A model generated the notes under the pieces. That model saw only the letters and a program-made list of their open reading frames with translations. It made no database searches and was not told the origin of the DNA. Of a stretch of DNA of 64,000 nucleotides, positions 10,767 through 22,029 are shown one piece after another (position 1 is the first letter of the stretch; each line of letters opens with the position of its first letter). The translations under genes and the position numbers were made by a program. Source of the DNA: Carya illinoinensis (taxonomy: Eukaryota; Streptophyta; Magnoliopsida; Fagales; Juglandaceae); NCBI RefSeq assembly GCF_018687715.1, contig NC_056762.1:33406864-33470863 (forward strand), in the 5' to 3' direction.

Positions 10767-12633
10767 GATCAGCTTGTAATTTTGTCTTCCAAGCGTAGAA
10801 GCTGTCAAAGTAATACAAGGATGAGTCCAGGATCGTATTCCACAGGGACAAAGAGTTATCAAAGCGTTTGTGAGATTTTCTTTGTGTAAAAGATGTATCG
10901 ATTATGAAAAATGAAAATAAATGTTAATCTATGTTTCTAAAATTACCAAAACTAAGAAGTTTAGAGAAAATATGTAGCAAATGAATTAAACTTGTAAGAA
11001 ACAATAAAACAAACACTTGGGATACAATTTTCAACCACTGATTTGGAGATGGATTTACTTCTCTTTTCATCTTCTCTCAACCATGCTCCCATTCCTAGAA
11101 ATCATGGTCGGATAATATAGCAATAAATCCCAATTCTTAGCCTAATAAAACTACTTGACAGATTATATAACAATTGCAAAATAGTGGAAGAAAGCTATCA
11201 AAGTCTTGTTACTTGTTCAAGTATTAATTGTGCCTTATCGTCTACAACTAATCTAAACCAAGAACAAAGAACTTCAATACTTTTTATATGTAAATTGAAA
11301 TATTATCCAACAAGTTGATCATTTAAATCAAATAACATTGAAGAACATCCACTCCAAAACAGTCTTAGGTTACTCATGAATCACAAGTTAAAAATCTAGC
11401 CTATCATTTCTAAATAGATAATCTCTCTAAGCATTTGTGAATCTATTGAAAGCTGAAGTAAAATAAATAAGAGACAAGTAAACAAAGAGAGGGAAACAAA
11501 GAACAAGCTGCGCAGAAAGCAAAAACTGCAAAAACATAAAACGCCCAAAGTCTGGAACATGAAAATATCAGCAAAATAAAACAATAACCAGCTGAGAGTT
11601 CAAGGGAGATCTGGAAAAATAAATAGCCTAAAAGCATCCAAATGTCGAATAACCAATGACCCAAAAAATAAGTTCTGTCAAACGAAAATGTAAGAATAAC
11701 CAGCAACTAAAGTAGACACCGCCCAAGGGTCTAAACCGAAGAACAAATCTGAACTAAAAGCAACCAAAATAATAAAAAAAATCCAAAGCCGAAATGGGAG
11801 CTTCCGCCCCTATTCTCTGTCTGAACGAAAAAGAGACATGCAAACTAAAAAAACTCTACTCTGCTGCCTTGCGTCTAAAACGAAAAAAGGAAAGAAAAAA
11901 AAATAAAAACTCCCCTGCTGCGCCTAAGACTCCAACGAAAACAGAGTGTATAAAACCAAAAACAGCCGCCTCTGTCTACACGAAAAAGAAAAGAAAGAAA
12001 CTAAAGACTCTGCTCCTCCTCCCTCCTAAACGAAAAGTAAAGAAGAATAAAATGAAGACTACCCTACTGCTACCAGCTAAACGAAAAAGAAATGAATAAA
12101 AATAAAAATTGCCGCCTAAGGGTCTAAACGAAAAAGTAAGCTCCCCTTACTCCTAGGTCTGAAAACCAAAAGAAAAATGACATGCCAATGTCTAAACAAA
12201 AAAAAAAAAAAAATAGCATTCTGTCTAAACGAAAAATAAAGAAGAAGAAAGAAATAAAGCTATCCAAAAACAAATGATGAGCCGCTCCCCTTCTGCAGCC
12301 TGCGTCCAGCGTGCTCCTGCTGTTTTTCTCTGCTACATGCACTCTATGAAAATTCTGAAATGTCCCTTCATCTTGTGTTGATTTTCTCTACTGTCCTACT
12401 CTTCATTCAGTTGGATTTTATTCTCTTTTAATATTTTTATAAATGCTTTGCAGTACATTAAAAATATATTTCTTTCAAAGGCAAATATAGAACTTTATGT
12501 GTATAAAATATTGGCATCAATTAATTTGACATTCAATATTAGAATTTGATGCATAATTAAGTGTTTAATCCTTATTTGATAAAATAAATCACTCATTTAA
12601 ACAATTTAATTATGCAATTCTAACCCTTTATCA
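10767..12633. mobile_element. Probable solo LTR of 1.87 kb inserted in copia 1
   Basis: The insert starts TGATCAGCTTG and ends CCTTTATCA (terminal TGAT...ATCA inverted repeat) and is flanked by perfect 5-bp duplications CTACA at 10762-10766 and 12634-12638. Removing it plus one CTACA rejoins the copia frame (..DELNFAT then PT.. LTQVAEV). No pol genes are present. These are the marks of a solo LTR left by recombination between two LTRs. The family is not recognised. The GGATCGTATTCCACAGGGAC phrase near 10830 is one I have seen in other plant repeats. Open frames on either strand inside it are not gene-like. Confidence 0.72.
11860..12240. repeat. Degenerate TCTAAACGAAAAA repeats within solo LTR
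   Basis: The phrase TCTAAACGAAAAA, or close variants, recurs about every 50-80 bp, alternating with CTGCTGC/GCCGCCT stretches. It makes a Lys/Pro-rich spurious frame at 11794-12099. No function can be assigned. Confidence 0.6.
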
Positions 12634-12639
12634 CTACAC

Positions 12640-14400
12640 CAACTTAACCTATGCTTACTCAGGTTGCAGAGGTTGCTAATCTTAGTTCTGCACCTTCCAC
12701 TATCACCGTTTTGTCTCTTCCAACCTTTGGTTCTCTTATTGATCTTTCTATTCCCTAAAATGTTATTCATCATACTTAACAAATAGCCTCTTACAAGCAA
12801 TCTCCTACTTTGGCCACAACAGAATCTGACGCACCTCTTAGTCAACATCCTTTCGAGTCTTCACCATTTTAGCCACATGTCTCCTTGAGTCTATCAACTT
12901 CTCCTACCATTTCTCCATTTCCTCAATCTTTAACTTTAGAATCTGCTCCCTCCCTACCTTCTCTTATGGTTACAAGGTCCCAAACAAACTCCTTAAAACC
13001 AAAGCAATTTTCTAACTACAAAGTCTTTTATTCCACTAAACATCATCGTCAAGTTATATCCACAATCATTCTTCATTTAGAACCAACAACTTACTCTCAA
13101 GTAGTGAAGAATCATAATTAGTGTGATGCTATGTAGGCTGAATTCGATGCCCTTGGCCAATAAAACTTGGATGATATGTCCACGCCCCGCATCCAAGAAG
13201 GTAGTGAGGAACAAATGGGTATTTAAGCTCAAACAAAAATTTGATGGTTCAATTGACATGTACAAAGCACGACTTGTAGTGAAAGGTTTTGGTTAAGAAA
13301 AAGACATTGATTTAAACGAGAAATTAGCCCAGTCATCAAACCAGCAACCATTCTACTTGTCCAAGCTCTTATTGTACATCAAAACTAGTCTATTACACAA
13401 TTGGACATTTCTAATGCCTTCCTTCATGGATTTCTTGAAAATGAGGTCTTTATGGAGCAATCTAAAGGCTTTGATGGCCTCAACATCTGAATGTGTTTGC
13501 AAACTTTAGAAATCACTCTATGGGTTAAAACAAGCACCTAGAGCTTGGTTCATAAGCCTCTCACAAGCCTTATTGGAACTTGGCCTTGTTGGTTCCAGTG
13601 TTGACACATCTCTTTTCACATTTCACCATCATACTATATGCATTCATGTTCTCATTTACGTGGATGATATAATAGTCACTGGTAAGGCTTAGTCAGGATA
13701 GAGAGACATTTACATCTCATCTCATCTCAATATCCAAACATTACAAATATAAACACTTTTCAATTTTAAATTTTTAACTTTTTTTGTCTAATTATTATCT
13801 AATTATTACAAATTTTTAAAACTTCAAAATAAAATAAAAAAAATAATTCAACTTTTTCAAATTCTAGAACAAAAATAATATTAAAAAATTATATTCTAAC
13901 AATATTTTCACTTTTTAATATTTTATTCAACTTTTCTTTCTCATTTTCCAAAACCCATAAAATATTTTAACTCAAACAATTTTAATTCATCTCATCTCAA
14001 CTCAAATATCTCATTATTATTCACAAATCATCTCAACTCATTTAATCTCAACTAACTATCTAAACAATACCTAACTCTTTCACTGCTATTTCTCAACTTA
14101 TTTCTAACTCATGTCGAGAGTTTGCAGTCAAAGACCTTGGTCCACTCTCATTTTTTTTGGGCATTCAAGTCGCACTCATTGTTGACAAACTTCATCTTCA
14201 TCAAGGAAAGTATGTGATAGATCTTCTTCATCGCACTAAGATGGTTGGTGCCAAACCTGCACCAACTCCTTGTTGTTCAGGTGACAAACTCTCCAAATTT
14301 TCTTGTAAACCTTTTCCTGATCCTACAGAGTATCGAACAGTAGTAGGTGCTTTGCAATATCTTACATTTACTCAACTATCACTTCATTCGTGAGAAGATT
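12640..14400 (+). pseudogene. Copia 1 reverse transcriptase remnant
   Basis: After the solo LTR the linker (SQTNSLKPKQF) leads into RT: a broken ARLVxxGF block reading ARLVVKGF near 13268-13292, SITQLDISNAFLHGFLENEV near 13390-13450 and LIYVDDIIVTG at about 13651-13683 with the catalytic YVDD intact. A MITE splits the gene here. RT resumes at about 14100 (VKDLGPL, FFLGIQV) and continues at 14157-14393 (RTKMVGAKPAPTP, DPTEYRTVVGALQYLT). Most of RNase H is then deleted: YLTFTQLSL is joined directly to FVREKILNKDLQ, and the tail PPLDIFTKGLSS lies just before the polypurine tract. Stops are frequent. Confidence 0.85.
13686..14071. mobile_element. PIF/Harbinger-type MITE in copia 1
   Basis: A 386-bp AT-rich, non-coding insert flanked by TAA (13683-13685 and 14072-14074) and interrupting the RT gene. 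The ends GGCTTAGTCAGGATAG and, inverted, GGTATTGTTTAGATAG match at 10 of 16 positions. The interior carries CATCTCATCTCATCTCAA at the left and its like at the right. TAA duplications and GG-starting TIRs are typical of Tourist-like MITEs. I associate this family with Fagales genomes. Confidence 0.82.
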
Positions 14401-14530
14401 CTAAACAAGGATTTACAAGCAAATTATATTTATACTTATGATCCACCCTTGGACATATTCACCAAAGGTCTATCTTCATCCCATTTCTGACTACTTTGAG
14501 ACAAGTTGAACCTTTGGTCACTCCCCATCA

Positions 14531-14543
14531 ACTTGAGGGGGGA
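14531..14543 (+). promoter_or_regulatory. Polypurine tract of copia 1
   Basis: ACTTGAGGGGGGA directly before the 3' LTR start TGTTAAA; primes plus-strand synthesis in copia elements. Confidence 0.8.
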
Positions 14544-14805
14544 TGTTAAAAAAGATATACAATACACAATAGAATCTAAAAACACTAGAGATAAACCCCA
14601 TTTAGTTCCAAAAATCATGCAATAAATCTAGGAATGATATATAGTTTGAATAAAACAGTAGCTTTGAACATTGTATATAGTTGTTATAATCTTTAAATTT
14701 TTATTTCAAGTTCCTTATCTTATCCGTGTATAAAATATGTAAATATCATAAATATAAGTTAAATTGATATCACTTGAAACCAACCATCTCAATTCTTCTA
14801 TCTCT
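14544..14805 (+). repeat. 3' LTR of copia 1
   Basis: Starts TGTTAAAAAAG right after the polypurine tract and matches the 5' LTR throughout. The right border is near CTTCTATCT (14796-14803); a clean CA end is not visible. Confidence 0.82.
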
Positions 14806-14806
14806 A

Positions 14807-15539
14807 TTTACTCATTAAAGTTGGCCTGATTTATTCCTACTACAAATGTCTATAATGTTAATAATAAAGACTTTTATAAATGGCCACCTCCCCAAGTTAG
14901 AATGGGGATTTATTCTAGTGGAGTTCCCTTGTCTAATCCGAAGTACTATTTAAGAATGGAGTGAAAATCTCTGAATTGATGAAGAATAATAAACGCACCA
15001 TGTGAGAGGTAGTAAAAACCTTGAGACATAGGTGTGTCTCTTTAACTAGCGGGGCTAGAGAAATCACTTAAAGGTGAAGGAAATTTTGCGAAGCCTTAAG
15101 CATCAAGGTCTTGGGAGGAAGTCACACTTTCGGATAGTTACCCACAGTGTGACGAAGGTGGCGAGTCGCACACTTAGATCCATGAGGGAGAGTATTGGGT
15201 TGTATATTTACAAAGATAAAATATGGTCTAGAGTTCACAGAGTTTGCAAGAAAAGCACAATGATAAAGTTTTTACAATCTCATGTGCATTTGCATTTTCA
15301 TTAATATCTATCATAATTACATGATTTAAAATAATTGCAGCGACTGGGCGTTGGGCCTTGGAAAGGGAGCAGAACATGGAGCCCCTTGCCTATTTGTTGC
15401 AAGAGAACGTGGGTGTTTTGTCGGGCACCCACGGTCAAAATGATAGTGGGCTAGGCAAAGACCATCATGACTGACAGCCTGTTGGTCGGCCATAACAATG
15501 TTTTTTTAATGTTTTATGGTTTTAATGTTGTAATATATA
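14807..15539. other. Repeat-like interval, unclassified
   Basis: Contains phrases such as GGGGATTTATTCTAGTGGAGTTCCC and CATGTGCATTTGCATTTTCA that look like the middle of a plant LTR, loosely similar in layout to the repeat inside 4928-7534. No borders or genes could be defined. The 76-codon frame at 15074-15304 is not recognised. Confidence 0.3.
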
Positions 15540-15930
15540 TTTTGCACGTTGTACTTATTAAGATTAGTAAGAATAAATAGGCTATTGGACTTGTTGTCCG
15601 TAGCAAACTTCTCCCTCTCCTCTTTTAAAGGAAGAGGAGGTTTCTTCCCCCTCCTTCTTTGGAGGGTGGGGGCTGGATGTATTTTTCTCAGACAAGTCGA
15701 GAAGGATACTTTTGTTATTTATAGAGTCTCTCATCTCATAAGGTCTTGTCACTTGAGAGTTTATTAAAAATTAAGACAATATCCGCCACAAAAGAATTTG
15801 TGTGTGGGGAAGCTCTAAACAGATGATAGTTTGGCTTATAATCAAGATTTTCTTCCTGTATTTATTAGTCACAGCTGTAATTTCTTTCATGAATGAATTG
15901 AAATATATTTTTCAAAAAAAAAATTTACGT
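15540..15930 (+). mobile_element. 3' end of a non-LTR retroelement (LINE or SINE) with poly-A
   Basis: Ends ATGAATGAATTGAAATATATTTTTC and an A9 run at about 15885-15930. The segment from about 15770 aligns with the reverse complement of 23930-24060: TTAAGACAATATCCG, GAATTTGTG, GATTTTCTT and TTAGTCACAG are shared in order. Two separated copies ending in an A-rich tail point to a retroposed family. No coding part is visible; class is uncertain. Confidence 0.55.
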
Positions 15931-18900
15931 GATTTATCAGATGCATAAGTTCTAGTGTAAACTTACTAAGATTTTTATAATTTTACTGTAATAGTCCCAC
16001 TACAATTTCTCTTGTCAAAATCATATATTTTGTTGTAGAAAAAATAGAACTGACGGATAATCAAGAGTTTATGGACTAAAGTTTCTTGGAAAGCTGATTT
16101 TGTAATTATGGAATATGTTGGAGACAAGGATGTGTATCTATATATTTAAATATTTGTAAATGTGTGACAATGTGCTTAGTTGCAATGTACAGATCATGAG
16201 ATCGATGACTATATATAGTGGTGATCATCAATGTTTATATTGGGATGCAATTTATCTTGTACAAGTTTTAAATTACCTTTCCAATGTGAATATATATATT
16301 GCAAGTAACATGTTAGGTTCATGCATATTAACCGTCATGAACTTGAGGGGTGTGCAACTACCGTTACATACCCTTATGCCTTAACTTCCGTCAAATTCCA
16401 AGTAGGAACTAAGAGCATCACAGAAGATAATACCATGTTCACCGATATCACATGGTATGGTCAGCCGATCATAAACCACCGTAAATGTTGTTTGTAAATA
16501 ACTTGAGCCACCAGTACCATTAAAGAGCGGAAAGGGACGTAACAGAGAGCCAACGCCCACTTTCTGACTTCCTGAACTACATCTAATATTTCCAAATGCT
16601 AGGTCATTGGCTTGCAGTCCTTATACCACGATTTCTTCCTTCCGGTTTAAGACTTTAGATTTTAGAAGGTCTACCAAAAAATATCAGATAAACAAACGGG
16701 GCTTAACATGTTAGTAAGATTTATTTTATGATTTTACAATCTAATGTATACTATAACCCAACTACATTAGATTTATAACATAATTTCTTATAATTGTTTT
16801 TATGAATGAAATATTTTTCTTTAAGTTTATATATATATATATATATATATCCTTCTCGCACTCTTTCTGTTTTATTAATTCCCAGATTCTCTTTTGATCA
16901 TAACAATACTTCCTTTTTCCCGTACTCAGTTGTCCATTCAAAAAGTCGTAACAAACCATCCAATATATGGCTCTGATCAGTTGTCCCCTTAAAACTTCTC
17001 AAAACTAGCTTTCCCGCCATAACACTTATAAATGAACTTCTCTAGTAATTCCTTTTTTCTTTTGAACATGATCTCGGCCTCCAACAATCATTGGGAGCAA
17101 GTATATTGCGCAATTGCTTAATTAGCATTAGGTACTAGACACATAAGAAAGTCTTGAGCTCAAAGCAGCTCTATATGTGCAGCCACCTAGAAGTTTAAAG
17201 GATTGTGAAAACTGGCCGCAAGATTTTAGAGCACACGAAATCTATGCTTGTAAAAGATGTCTTGGACGAGTTTCTCAAGTTATGGTTTTTAACTCTCAGA
17301 AATACCATAAATTGCGGCACCTTCCTTTAAATTATATATGAGTTGAAGGTTGGGCATGTTCATTATCTTCTCCTATATATCTAGCCAGGCATACTTTCCT
17401 TGTTCTACAATGGATCGATATTGGTAAAATTAAAGTGGTACGTACAAAGATATAATGAAAGTTGTTATGACAAAGCAACAGCCAGCTTCACGACTTGCTG
17501 TCCGAAAAGATAACAGTGGACGACATGGTCATGGGAATTCGGAAAAGTGTATCAATTTGTGTTGGTTCCATGTCAATGTGGAGACCAGTATAGTATGCTT
17601 GAGACCATCCCTGAGTAGGCACTTTATTATTTGAGGGGGAAAAAGGTTTCCTTGTTATAAAGAACTTAATTATTAATCTTCGATCCTCCTGACAGCACTA
17701 GGAAAGAGTAGTCTATTTTTTCTTGAGAAAACAGAGAGACACTATCTCCATTCAGTACCACTTGTAATATATAATATGCATCATATAAAAAAATTAGTCC
17801 TATTTTTTTGTAACCTAGCTTTCTACTTGTATTGTTGTGTTATTATTGTGTCATTAGTGATCGATTATTAATAAAATTGAAATATCATAGTAAAAAAAGT
17901 TAAAAAAATTAAAATAAAATAAAATAAAAAAACCTCCATATATGCAGCTGTGATTAAATTCACAAAACCCACACACTAAATGTACACATATATAGAACAT
18001 CATTAGTGAAAAACAATTAATATTATATGCTGAAAAACCGACTCAAATCCAGAAAAAAGGGTTGCAACTTAGCAAGCATCCATGCTCCCCAAAGGTGTGA
18101 ATTAACGAAGCTCTCTTTTAAAGCAGTAAATAGAAATGTTTATTCTTTGTTATAGATTATATTTTCTCACGATCAATAATTAATGTATCAACAAGAAGTT
18201 TAATTTCAGTATGGACTTGATCACCTCAAAGTCCTAGAAAAACATCCCAAATATTGCACGCGCTCGCCCCATATATGCAACATTTAGCGGAAAACTAAAT
18301 ACACATGGTACACATATCTAATGCATAAAAAATCTCCAACACATACACCCCAACTATTCCTAAACTACCGCATACATAATGAATATGAGCCAGCCACGCC
18401 TCTCCTCTAACACAAAAGGAGGTCATAAATATTTCCTGCCATTTCCATACAAATGGGAACCCAAGGAATGCTCTTGTGTACAGGTAATGATGACAAGCAG
18501 TTGTTGCAGATTGGCAGATTGCAAAGAGCCATTTCCCAAAGGTCCACCAAGAAAGCAACTTCAAGGAAGTGCGGCCGACGGCCCGCTCTCAATTCCCGCG
18601 GAGTCCCACTAATCTATGTTCTTTTCCAGTGATTTCTTTCTTTCTTGTTTGTTTTTTGTTTTTTGTGTTTGTTTGTTTTTTTTTTTGTTAAAAGTTAATT
18701 CTGGAGTAGTTGAGGTATGGAGATGTTGACAGCAGCCAGTTGCCTTGAATTATTAGGTGGTGGTGATGATATTGTTCCATGGACCACGTTGACAAACTCG
18801 AAAAAAATATATTGGAGTAAACAGTACTACTGGACATCAAAATGCCGTCCACTCGAACATGTGTCCATTTTCGGTTAGTAATGTTTTAAGAGGGACTCGA

Positions 18901-19624
18901 TCTTTGATGTTTTGGAGTGCAGATGTGGTCTCGTCATTGACTATAGGTACATTATTTTACAAGCAATACATTTAATGCTTTTTGGTGGCACTTTGACAAG
19001 TCTTTTAGAATTAATTTGGCAGCTACAACATTAATTACATGAATACCAACCATGTGTGTATTTTGATACGTGACAGTTCTATCACATGAGCTGTTGCTGC
19101 ATTCCATCATAATTATTGATCATGGGTTGTATGCATTAATTTTATTCAAGTACAATTATAACTAGCACCAAACATGACGGTTAACATGTTTGAACTCTCA
19201 AGGTGGGAGATCTTTTACTTTAAACGAATAAGTAACATTTATTTTTTTTTTAAATTATATAGATCGATTGGGTTTCATAAATAATTCCAAAGGACTTTAA
19301 TTACAGCTCTGATTAGTCATAAAAAAAATAAATAGAAAAAGAAGGTAAGCCTGCACCGCTATACAAGAAGAAAAAATTTTCGTAACCAATTATATATTAT
19401 GAAAATGACTATTTACTATTAAAATAGGTCTATTTTCGTTACAAATATTCATTCTCATTGTAAAAACTATCTTAAATATTATTTATTTTTCTTATAGTCC
19501 CACATTTCTAACAGTCATTTTACAGTGCATATTGTTCCTTTTTAGAACTTCCTAGATGAGTTACATTTGGAACATCTTTCAAACGGCCTTAACAATCGAC
19601 CTTATTGATTGATTGATGTCGAAA

Positions 19625-19825
19625 TTTTAAGAGAGTATTATGAGTAATTTTATATATAATTGTGATGTACGTAAACATCGCGTAATTATTTTTAAAAAGA
19701 ATAAGATTTATTATTAAAAAAATAATTTTTTTATGTATATCTCATATTTTATTTTATTTTTTTTAAAACAAATATACCACAATTGCATAGTTTATAATTA
19801 CAAATATCTTTACTCGAGCATTATA
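19625..19825. mobile_element. AT-rich MITE (TACAAATAT family)
   Basis: The layout (GTAATTTTATATATAATTG, then TTTAAAAAGAATAAG, TTATTAAAAAAATAATTTTTT, TCTCATATTTTATTT and near the end ATAATTACAAATATC) recurs in diverged form at about 54365-54560, 62190-62330, 62543-62722 and 63455-63640. Members are about 150-200 bp and lack coding capacity. Ends are approximate. Confidence 0.6.
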
Positions 19826-20001
19826 TAGAGTATAGACACCTCTCACCCGCGTTAAGTAGCAGTAACTCATGATTTAGTTTACCCTTAAAAAGAAGAAAAG
19901 GGATACTTGTAATGGCCATAGAAATTAATGTGGGTCCAAAGATTGATTTTGGTAAAGAAAAAGTACAAAAGGAAAGCAAGCCAAATGGTCCGGTTCTTGT
20001 T

Positions 20002-20030
20002 CATTGACGGGCGATTGTAATCACGTTGAC
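20002..20030 (+). promoter_or_regulatory. Two W-box-like TTGAC cores upstream of PADRE gene
   Basis: ATTGACGGG at about 20003 and ACGTTGACTGG ending at about 20032, some 420-450 bp before the start codon. TTGAC is the core bound by WRKY factors, which would fit the stress-responsive character of the family. It is a five-base motif expected often by chance. Confidence 0.25.
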
Positions 20031-20340
20031 TGGCTTCCTAGCTAAAGGTTTTAGATCAGTGTCTAGGATTCTGGAGCCTAAATGGGTCCCAAACGATCAT
20101 TTAGTTGCAAACATTGCTCATGCTCTCCAACTCCCAAGTAAAACTTCTCTCTTTTTCTGGGTGTATGAATGAATATATTGGACCACTTTACATTACAATA
20201 CATATATTTTCACTAGTACTGGGCTTTGCCACATTTCCTTTATGTCTTTTGCATCTTTGTCTTCTTTGGTGGTTGGAATAAGAAAGCTCCCAAGAAGAAT
20301 CCCACCGACTCTCACCTATCCCACCTAGACTTTCCCTCTC

Positions 20341-20348
20341 TTTTATAA
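20341..20348 (+). promoter_or_regulatory. TATA box candidate
   Basis: TTTTATAA lies about 100 bp upstream of the start codon, after a C/T-rich stretch (CCCACCTAGACTTTCCCTCTC, in two pieces). This would put transcription start near 20370-20380 with a leader of about 70 nt. Confidence 0.5.
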
Positions 20349-20447
20349 CCTCTAAAACCCACCACCATTAATAGTAGCAAGAAGATCAGCTTTAGATAAT
20401 TTAGCTAGCCATATAGAAACTCCACTTCGATTAGTGTTAATACATAC

Positions 20448-21080
20448 ATGGGAAACTGTCTCTTTGCAGGCTTCGGAGAGGTCGATCATGGAGTAACCAA
20501 AGTGGTCACATCTAACGGAGGTATAATGGAATTCTACGCTCCAATAACCGTAGGATGCATCACCAATGAATTCCCTGCAGGCCACGGCATTTTCCGCAGC
20601 CATGATCTTTTCTGGAAACCACTCCCTCACCATGAAGAGCTCGTGGCCGGGGAGTCCTACTATCTCCTCCCACTCAATGACAGCACAGACGACAACACGC
20701 GCACGCACGGACAAATCGTCCGGCGGCAAGGCCACGTTCGATCCATCAGTAGCGTATCTTCGTCGTCGACGTTGGCTGCCCCATATAGGATGTCACTCGA
20801 TTATCAAGGGATGCTGAAGAGATCGTACACGGAGGTCTTCTCAAGGTACAACAATGGCCCGTTCTGGAAAGTGAAGCTGGTGATATGCCCAGAGCAATTG
20901 TTGGAGATACTGTCGCAAGAGGCTCGCACTCAAGAGTTGATACAGAGCGTAAGGACGGTGGCAAAGTGTGGTAATAATGGTGGGGTCTCGCCTACGGAGT
21001 TCTCAGATGTATGGAGCCTCTCAAGCAGTCGGAATGCTTCCTCTAAGAAAGAAGGCTTAGTAGACATTTTGGGGAATTAA
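20448..21080 (+). CDS. PADRE/DUF4228 domain protein
   Basis: An intronless gene of 210 codons and the only convincing host gene here. It begins MGNCLFAGF. The Gly2 and Cys4 fit N-myristoylation with nearby palmitoylation, seen in many plant DUF4228 proteins, so membrane association is likely. The domain fills the first part: VTKVVTSNGGIMEFYAPITV, then FPAGHGIFRSHDLFWKPLPHHEEL (residues about 40-65, in one run too long to be chance), then GESYYLLPLND. The middle (about 85-120) is Ser/Arg-rich and probably disordered. A conserved tail follows: FWKVKLVICPEQLLEILS. Proteins of this plant family are tied to biotic and abiotic stress responses, but their biochemical role is unknown. Length is typical. 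The start was chosen because MGNC is the family's usual N-terminus. A CACTA-like element begins about 165 bp past the stop. Confidence 0.93.
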   Translation: MGNCLFAGFGEVDHGVTKVVTSNGGIMEFYAPITVGCITNEFPAGHGIFRSHDLFWKPLPHHEELVAGESYYLLPLNDSTDDNTRTHGQIVRRQGHVRSISSVSSSSTLAAPYRMSLDYQGMLKRSYTEVFSRYNNGPFWKVKLVICPEQLLEILSQEARTQELIQSVRTVAKCGNNGGVSPTEFSDVWSLSSSRNASSKKEGLVDILGN

Positions 21081-21359
21081 TGTACAATTTTCACCTTAAT
21101 ATTTTTGGTTTCCTTTTTAATTTTTTATGTCATGTCTTCAGTTCTGTTGTTTTGTATCTATGCATGTTTCTGTAGCTGTCTCAGGCTTTCACCGTGAAAT
21201 AGATTTTTGTTGTATGTCAGACTACGTATGAAGGGAAGAGCAATCACTACAACAAAAATTCCTTTTTGGGACTATTTTTGTTTGAGACAAAATGAATATC
21301 GTCTCAAAAAATGAGCGTAGTGACAAAATTCTAATTTTATTCTTAAAAAATGATAGAAG

Positions 21360-21800
21360 TTGTTTACCGTTCGAACGTTATATGAAGGGATGAAAAATTT
21401 TGTCACTATAAAATAATCGTTTGAACAATATCGACAAAAAATGTTTGAACAAAATAAAATAAATATTTAAACATATATTATCTATGGTCAAACAAGAATT
21501 TTGTGCATTAAGTGATAAAATTTAGCAAGATATTGACTTATTGTTCGAATAACATACAATAATGTTCAAACTTCAAAGTTAATCAATGTTCAAACATATA
21601 TTATATACAATTGAGCGGAAAATTGGTTGCTTAAGTCAATAAATTTAGCAGACATTGACTTATCGTTTGAACAAATTATTATACCATTCGAACTAATATT
21701 TTAATCAATGTTTAAACGTAAAATTAAGAGTCCGAACAGAGATTTATTGCAAAAATATCTAGAGGTAATGGAGAAACGTTCGAACATGATATATTCTGTT
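21360..21800. repeat. Left subterminal GTTCGAAC-type repeats of CACTA
   Basis: About a dozen variants of GTTCGAACG, GTTTGAACA and TGTTCAAAC occur in both orientations in 440 bp. The same motifs return at 22830-22970, 23340-23420, 25570-25770, 26480-26570, 29550-29670 and 42890-43170 but are scarce elsewhere in the window. Clustered subterminal repeats bind the transposase in En/Spm elements. Confidence 0.75.
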
Positions 21801-22029
21801 TGAATGGTTGAAGAATTTTTACAATTATTGATGACAACAAAATATCTTCCTTAATTATGGATAAATATTAAATTTATATAAAAATTAGCAATTAAATAAT
21901 AGGAATAATAGAAATCAATAATTAATTTAGAAAAGATAAAAAAAATTTAATTTATAATTAAATTAAATTTACAAAATACCAAATATTGTCCATATATAAA
22001 AAATGTAAATAAAAGATACAAACTACGAA

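Larger units (their letters stand above)
8298..14806 (+). mobile_element. Decayed Ty1/copia element (copia 1) with nested solo LTR and MITE
   Basis: Two related LTRs (about 8298-8562 and 14544-14805) bracket a primer-binding site, broken gag-pol remnants in copia order (gag, protease, integrase, RT, RNase H end) and a polypurine tract. The coding sequence is full of stops and has internal deletions in the integrase core and in RNase H. Two later insertions split it: a solo LTR at 10767-12633 in the integrase/RT linker and a PIF-type MITE at 13686-14071 after the YVDD motif. Without these the element would be about 4.3 kb, in keeping with a copia element carrying deletions. Confidence 0.85.
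15931..20336. other. Intergenic DNA upstream of the PADRE gene
   Basis: AT-rich sequence without a convincing gene. It contains a (TA)n run at 16828-16850, A/T-rich low complexity near 17880-17935 and 19220-19250, and one MITE-like element at 19625-19825 (listed separately). A slightly GC-richer patch at 18220-18615 has open frames on both strands (up to 89 codons) that match nothing I know. Open-frame length alone does not support a gene. Confidence 0.5.

Noticed and set aside
11443..12099. Hydrophobic and Lys-rich frames on both strands
   Set aside because: They lie in the solo LTR and follow its simple-sequence composition.
20352..20735. 127-codon minus-strand frame over the PADRE gene
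   Set aside because: Antisense shadow of a GC-richer coding region; no recognised domain, while the plus frame has clear DUF4228 motifs.
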